Shown: piece after piece, positions 60,889 through 64,000 of the stretch | Layout of the letters: each line of letters begins with the position of its first letter | How positions within the stretch are numbered: the stretch's first letter is position 1 | Assembly (NCBI GenBank): GCA_963779055.1 | Contig: CAVZWN010000005.1 | Coordinates: forward strand, 372,001-436,000 | From: Sulfurimicrobium sp963779055 | GTDB lineage: Bacteria; Pseudomonadota; Gammaproteobacteria; Burkholderiales; Sulfuricellaceae | Length of the DNA stretch: 64,000 nt | Direction: 5' to 3' | Translations under genes and position numbers: made by a program | The notes under the pieces: generated by a model | Databases searched by the model: none | What the model was told of the DNA's origin: nothing | The model's input: only the letters and a program-made list of their open reading frames with translations

Positions 60889-60901
60889 TTTGCACCTCCT
60901 G

Positions 60902-60918
60902 TGCGCATCTTATGCGCA
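60902..60918. promoter_or_regulatory. Palindromic operator upstream of ccdAB
   Basis: TGCGCAT CTT ATGCGCA, a perfect 7-3-7 inverted repeat located 14 nt before the ccdA ATG, next to the AGGAGG. Position and symmetry fit binding by the ribbon-helix-helix dimer of CcdA; not proven. Confidence 0.55.
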
Positions 60919-61015
60919 TTAGTGAAAAAACGGAAGCGCACAACGTCACATGATTGACAGTCATGGCGCAATTCATCATCAGGGGTGGCTCTCACCATGA
61001 CCGTTCGTCGAGCCA

Positions 61016-61447
61016 TTATTGAACCGGACTGCCGGCCCATGGATTGAAGGTTCTTACACCCGTCGGCTCGAAGTCTGCAACGTTTCGCGTAACAACCGTC
61101 ATGCCATGCACCTGAGCCGTCGCAGCGATCAGGGCATCCCGGTCTGCGCGCGGATCGGGCACATGCAGTCTCGCACAACACAGCGAAACGGCGGTATCGA
61201 CCGCCAGCACACGCCCAGAAAAGGTGGGCAGGACGTGACCATCCATCCAGGCGCGGAGAACAGAACCCTGTGCCGGATCGCGACGTTCAACCAGGAGTAT
61301 TCCGGTTTCCAGCTCCAGGATCGTGATGACCGACAGAAACAGGCTGCCCGGCGAAACACTGGCGGCCCAAACTGTTACGTTTCTGTCGGCCTTGCCGGCC
61401 TTCGCTTTACGCAGCTCGGAAACGACATGGGTATCGAGAATAAACAT
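61016..61447 (-). CDS. VapC/FitB-type PIN-domain toxin
   Basis: 143-residue PIN-domain ribonuclease, type II toxin. First acidic residue in MFILDTHVVSELRK (Asp 5), then the second in ITILELETGILLVE (Glu about 46), DRDALIAATAQVHGMTVVTRN (Asp about 103) and NVADFEPTG (Asp about 123), the four-acid PIN pattern. The SELRK and GILLVERRD style is that of FitB-like members. Its ATG overlaps the stop of the Phd-like antitoxin by one base (TGATG). Confidence 0.87.
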   Translation of the reverse strand: MFILDTHVVSELRKAKAGKADRNVTVWAASVSPGSLFLSVITILELETGILLVERRDPAQGSVLRAWMDGHVLPTFSGRVLAVDTAVSLCCARLHVPDPRADRDALIAATAQVHGMTVVTRNVADFEPTGVRTFNPWAGSPVQ

Positions 61448-61701
61448 CAGGATAAATCTGCCGGCCGGTAAAGTGCTTTTGCTCGTACCGGCTCGAACTC
61501 AACATCTTCAACGCCGGGCATTGCAAGCATGTCGATAATGCTTGCCAGGCCGCCTGCCATTTTCTGGTATTCCTCGATAGTCAATAGCACATGCGCAGGA
61601 CGACCTCGATCCGTGATAAACACCGGACCATTCCTGGCCGCCTTCTTGGCTTCGCTAGCGTGCTGATTGAATTCACGACTAGATAAGGTTGTGATTGTCA
61701 T
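61447..61701 (-). CDS. Phd/YefM-family antitoxin
   Basis: 84-residue prevent-host-death family antitoxin: TTLSSREFNQHASEAKKAAR, GPVFITDRGRPAHVLLTIEEY (about 27-46) is the signature DNA-binding Phd fold, and the C-terminal acidic segment (GVEDVEFEPVRAKAL) would neutralise the PIN toxin encoded next. AGGAGG precedes ATG 61701. Paired with the downstream vapC-like gene. Confidence 0.88.
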   Translation of the reverse strand: MTITTLSSREFNQHASEAKKAARNGPVFITDRGRPAHVLLTIEEYQKMAGGLASIIDMLAMPGVEDVEFEPVRAKALYRPADLS

Positions 61702-61996
61702 GCCAACGCCCCTCCTGAAGTAGGTACATTACTACATTTTTAATGGGCGCTCAACATTGCGGGCATTGCGCCATAAGCCGCCAAGTGACGCGGAGCGTCA
61801 CATCCTGACCCCATGCGAATATCATTCAACAAAACAAATCCGCCCGGAACCCTGGAATTCGCATGCCTCAAGAGCCAATTCCGGCGAGAAGCCCCGGCAC
61901 GTCGATGTAAAAACATATCTGGCACGTATTCTGCTAGACTTACGGCAAACACTTCACGTGTTTTGTAAATTTCAACAACTCATGAGGGGAAACACC
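61702..61996. other. Intergenic region between phd and pilA
   Basis: 295 bp. Upstream of phd on the minus strand lie AGGAGG and an AT-rich promoter-like stretch. A perfect hairpin GTGACGC/GCGTCAC is at 61785-61801, and the pilA promoter at 61920-61935. Confidence 0.5.
61920..61935 (+). promoter_or_regulatory. Sigma-54 promoter for pilA
   Basis: TGGCACG-TATT-CTGCT matches the -24/-12 consensus (TGGCACG-N4-TTGCW) at all but one position, with correct GG to GC spacing. It lies about 60 nt before the pilA ATG. pilA is a known sigma-54/PilR target in other proteobacteria; pilS/pilR are not in this window. Confidence 0.75.
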
Positions 61997-62440
61997 ATGA
62001 AACGTGTACAACAAGGTTTTACATTGATCGAACTGATGATCGTGATTGCGATTATCGGTATTCTGGCAGCAGTGGCACTGCCTGCCTATCAAGACTACAC
62101 CGTCCGCGCAAAAGTTAGCGAAGCCATCATTGCCGCTTCTTCTGCACGTACGTCTGTTGCCGAGACCTATGCAAACTCCGGAAAAATGCTGGTTTCCGCT
62201 GACTCTATGGGTGTACAAAGTCAATCTTCAAAATATGTATCCAGTGTGGGCTGGCTGGGTGATGATGCCAATTCCGGCACAGTGACAGTAACATTGACTA
62301 ATGACCCGGGCCTTAGCGATGCTACCGGCACCACGGTCCTGCTGGAAGCCTCTGGAACCTCGGGTACAGGCGCAGTTGCATTTACCTGTAAGAAAGGCAC
62401 CATTAACGCTAAATACCTCCCTGGCTCCTGCAAGAACTAA
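61997..62440 (+). CDS. pilA: Type IV major pilin PilA
   Basis: 147-residue type IVa pilin. Short leader MKRVQQG ending in the prepilin-peptidase site G/FTLIELMIVIAIIGILAA, with Phe +1 and Glu +5, then the long N-terminal helix (to about 55, PAYQDYTVRAKVSEAI). The globular part ends with a Cys pair (AFTCKKGTINAKYLPGSC), giving the C-terminal disulfide loop. GAGGGG precedes the ATG at 61997; the longer frame upstream is not used. The assembly genes pilMNOPQ are at 12.6-17.7 kb. Confidence 0.95.
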   Translation: MKRVQQGFTLIELMIVIAIIGILAAVALPAYQDYTVRAKVSEAIIAASSARTSVAETYANSGKMLVSADSMGVQSQSSKYVSSVGWLGDDANSGTVTVTLTNDPGLSDATGTTVLLEASGTSGTGAVAFTCKKGTINAKYLPGSCKN

Positions 62441-62465
62441 ATCTTCAGATCGCTCATAAGGAACT

Positions 62466-62498
62466 CCCCGGGGCCAAACCCCCGGGGTTTTTTTTGAG
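62466..62498 (+). terminator. Rho-independent terminator after pilA
   Basis: CCCCGGGG stem pairing with CCCCGGGG over a short loop, followed by eight T; 25 nt after the pilA stop. Readthrough would be needed for the next gene if they share a promoter. Confidence 0.88.
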
Positions 62499-62504
62499 TA
62501 AATT

Positions 62505-64000
62505 GTGAGCCTCTTCATCCGAACCCTCTGCCACTTTTCCCTTTGGGCGGCGATTCTTGCACTAACACTCACTACCCTGCTGCCCGGCCTGACTGGCGGT
62601 TTTCTTTTCGACGACACACCCAACATTGTCGAAAATGGCGCCATCCACCTCCACACCTTAAGTTTGGACTCTCTTCTGGCCAGTATCGAAGGGCCTTCTG
62701 CCGGGCCGCTTGGCAGACCGATCAGCGTTCTGAGCTTCGCGCTCACGCATTATTTCTTTGGCCTTGACCCGTTTGCGTTCAAGGCGATCAATCTAGCCAT
62801 CCACGCTCATCAATGGCCTGCTTGTCAGCCTGGCTTGTAACACTCCTGTTAAAAGCATCACCTAGTGTTCAGCTTTCTCAAAGGACCATCGCATGGCTGC
62901 CGCTCTGGGTGGCAGCCATCTGGCTGATCCATCCCATCAACATCACACCCGTGATACAAGCCGTGCAGCGGATGACCCTTCTATCGGGGATGTTCATGCT
63001 GCTGGCGATTATCAGTCACCTGAAAGCCATGTCGACTCCTTCTCGGAAAAAGAGAATACTGGACATGGCTTGCCGCGGGTTGGCTGATTTTCTGGCCATT
63101 ATCAATACTAAGCAAGGAAACAGGGCTGCTTTTTCCGTTTTACATCCTTGCAGTCACGCTACTAACCAAGCCAGCAGCAGCTTCACGGAAAACTTCATGG
63201 GCAATCCCTGTGTCGATCCTCTCGCTATTAATCATAACGACAGGCATGCTGTCCTTTCTTGGCGGGAATTGGCTGGAAACCGCTTACTCGATGCGCGCAT
63301 TCACGCTCACGGAACGACTCCTGACCGAAGCCCGTGTGCTCTGGTTCTACGTCGCGCAAATTGTCATTCCCGACTATGCATCCTTCGGGCTCTATCTTGA
63401 CGATTTTGCTTTATCGAAGGGAGTACTCCAGCCCCCCACAACACTGCTCTCACTCATCGGATGGGGCGGGATCTTTCTAGGCATCTGGTACTTCCGGAAT
63501 CGCCAGCCACTTTTATGTTTTGCAGCCACATGGTTTCTTGTTGGCCACAGCCTCGAATCGACCTTTTTGCCGCTCGAAATTGCCCACGAATATAGGAATT
63601 ACATTCCCTCGATCGGACTGATTGTTGGCATCGGCTACACAAGTGTGTCTGTTCTGCAAAAGCTGAAACTTGATCATCGCACCCTGTCAATTAGCCTATT
63701 GGCGACCATTTCCGTGCTGATTCTTGCGTTATTCTCCTGGCTGCGCGCTGATCAGATGAGGGATCCCCTGCTAGGCTCACAAATCGAAGCCACACGTCAC
63801 CCGCAATCCGCCCGCGCCAATCACGCTGCGGCACTTGCACTGATCAAGGCCGGCTATGGAGATGCTGATGACTCCATAGCCGGGGAAACTATACTGTTTT
63901 ATTTCCAGCAAGCAGAAAGGGTAGATACAACATTCAAGTTTGGTTATCTTGGTTTAATTGTTTGGGCGTGCGCATCAGATAGAAAAGTGGAGCCGCAATG
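62505..64000 (+). pseudogene. GT-C-type membrane glycosyltransferase-like gene, multiply frameshifted, cut by window end
   Basis: One gene by content, starting at GTG 62505 (MSLFIRTLCHFSLWAAILAL) and still open at 64000. The N-terminus has a membrane helix then GGFLFDDTPNIVENG, the acidic first-loop motif seen in GT-C (PMT/ArnT-like) glycosyltransferases, and GRPISVLSFALTHYFFGLDP. After about 62805 the family sequence moves frame: INGLLV for a few codons in one, then WLVTLLLKASPSVQ... AVQRMTLLSGMFMLL in another. From about 63024-63042 it returns to the first frame (LLGKREYWTWLAAGWLIFWP, SILSKETGLLFPFYILAV). It then runs cleanly through many helices into a soluble, TPR-like start near 63790. 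Position after pilA suggests pilin O-glycosylation, inference only. Either two or three single-base errors or a true pseudogene. Confidence 0.65.

Noticed and set aside
60885..61181. 98-codon minus-strand frame between ccdA and vapC
   Set aside because: Mostly an out-of-frame reading of the vapC-like gene and contains the ccdA operator region; Cys/Arg-rich shadow.
61740..61952. 70-codon minus-strand frame upstream of pilA
   Set aside because: No ribosome-binding site, overlaps the pilA promoter region, and no family resemblance.

Overview
The window is chromosomal DNA from a betaproteobacterium. The gene content and order (fur/bamE-dapB-carA-carB-greA, rlmE-ftsH-folP-glmM-pst, hrcA-hemH-grpE-dnaK-dnaJ, mrcA divergent from pilMNOPQ) fit the Nitrosomonadales, in the broad Sulfuricella/Gallionella/methylophile group. 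That placement is inference from synteny and protein character; no 16S gene is present. Almost everything is core housekeeping. The only accessory-looking stretch is about 59.95-64 kb.

Layout. 0-7.2 kb (minus strand): a beta-CASP hydrolase, a stand-alone hydroxyacid-dehydrogenase half, a DJ-1 protein, yajQ, ppnP, a small membrane protein, and the arginine genes argG, argF and argD. 7.4-12.5 kb: a DUF3579 protein, rpsT, tRNA-Ser(UGA), tRNA-Phe(GAA), a soluble NarX/NarL-like pair and cysG. 12.6-20.2 kb: the type IV pilus assembly operon pilMNOPQ (pilN frameshifted) divergent from mrcA. 20.2-28.9 kb: an orphan nucleotidyltransferase-like protein, a YcgR-type PilZ protein, hemB, cca, an NDUFA9-like protein, a soluble lytic transglycosylase, queD, a radical SAM protein and a small HTH protein. 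29-32.7 kb: lysC, accA, tilS. 32.8-38.5 kb: pstS-pstC-pstA-pstB followed by a chemoreceptor that carries its own candidate Pho box. 38.5-54.6 kb: glmM, folP, ftsH, rlmE, yhbY, a DUF4149 protein, greA, carB, carA, dapB, bamE, fur, recN, nadK, hrcA. 54.6-60 kb: hemH, grpE, dnaK, dnaJ (frameshifted), with a sigma-32-type promoter before grpE. 60-64 kb: ccdAB and phd/vapC toxin-antitoxin pairs, pilA behind a sigma-54-like promoter, and a multiply frameshifted GT-C-type membrane glycosyltransferase that runs off the window.

The most unusual signal is in the DNA between genes. Seven intergenic inverted repeats have arms that are themselves short tandem repeats: period 7 at five sites, period 8 at one, period 9 at one. 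All seven are oriented the same way relative to transcription, purine-rich arm first and pyrimidine-rich arm second. The five heptamer elements sit inside operons (argF/argG, ftsH/folP, carA/carB, nadK/recN, dnaK/dnaJ), fill the space from the upstream stop codon to just before the downstream start, and in four of five leave no visible Shine-Dalgarno sequence. A hairpin bridging stop to start is a testable idea.

Together the genes cover arginine, pyrimidine, lysine/DAP, heme, siroheme and folate synthesis, phosphate uptake and phosphate-linked chemotaxis, type IV pilus assembly, peptidoglycan growth and turnover, and the heat-shock chaperones. Single-base frameshifts in pilN, dnaJ and the last gene may be sequencing errors rather than biology and should be checked against reads.
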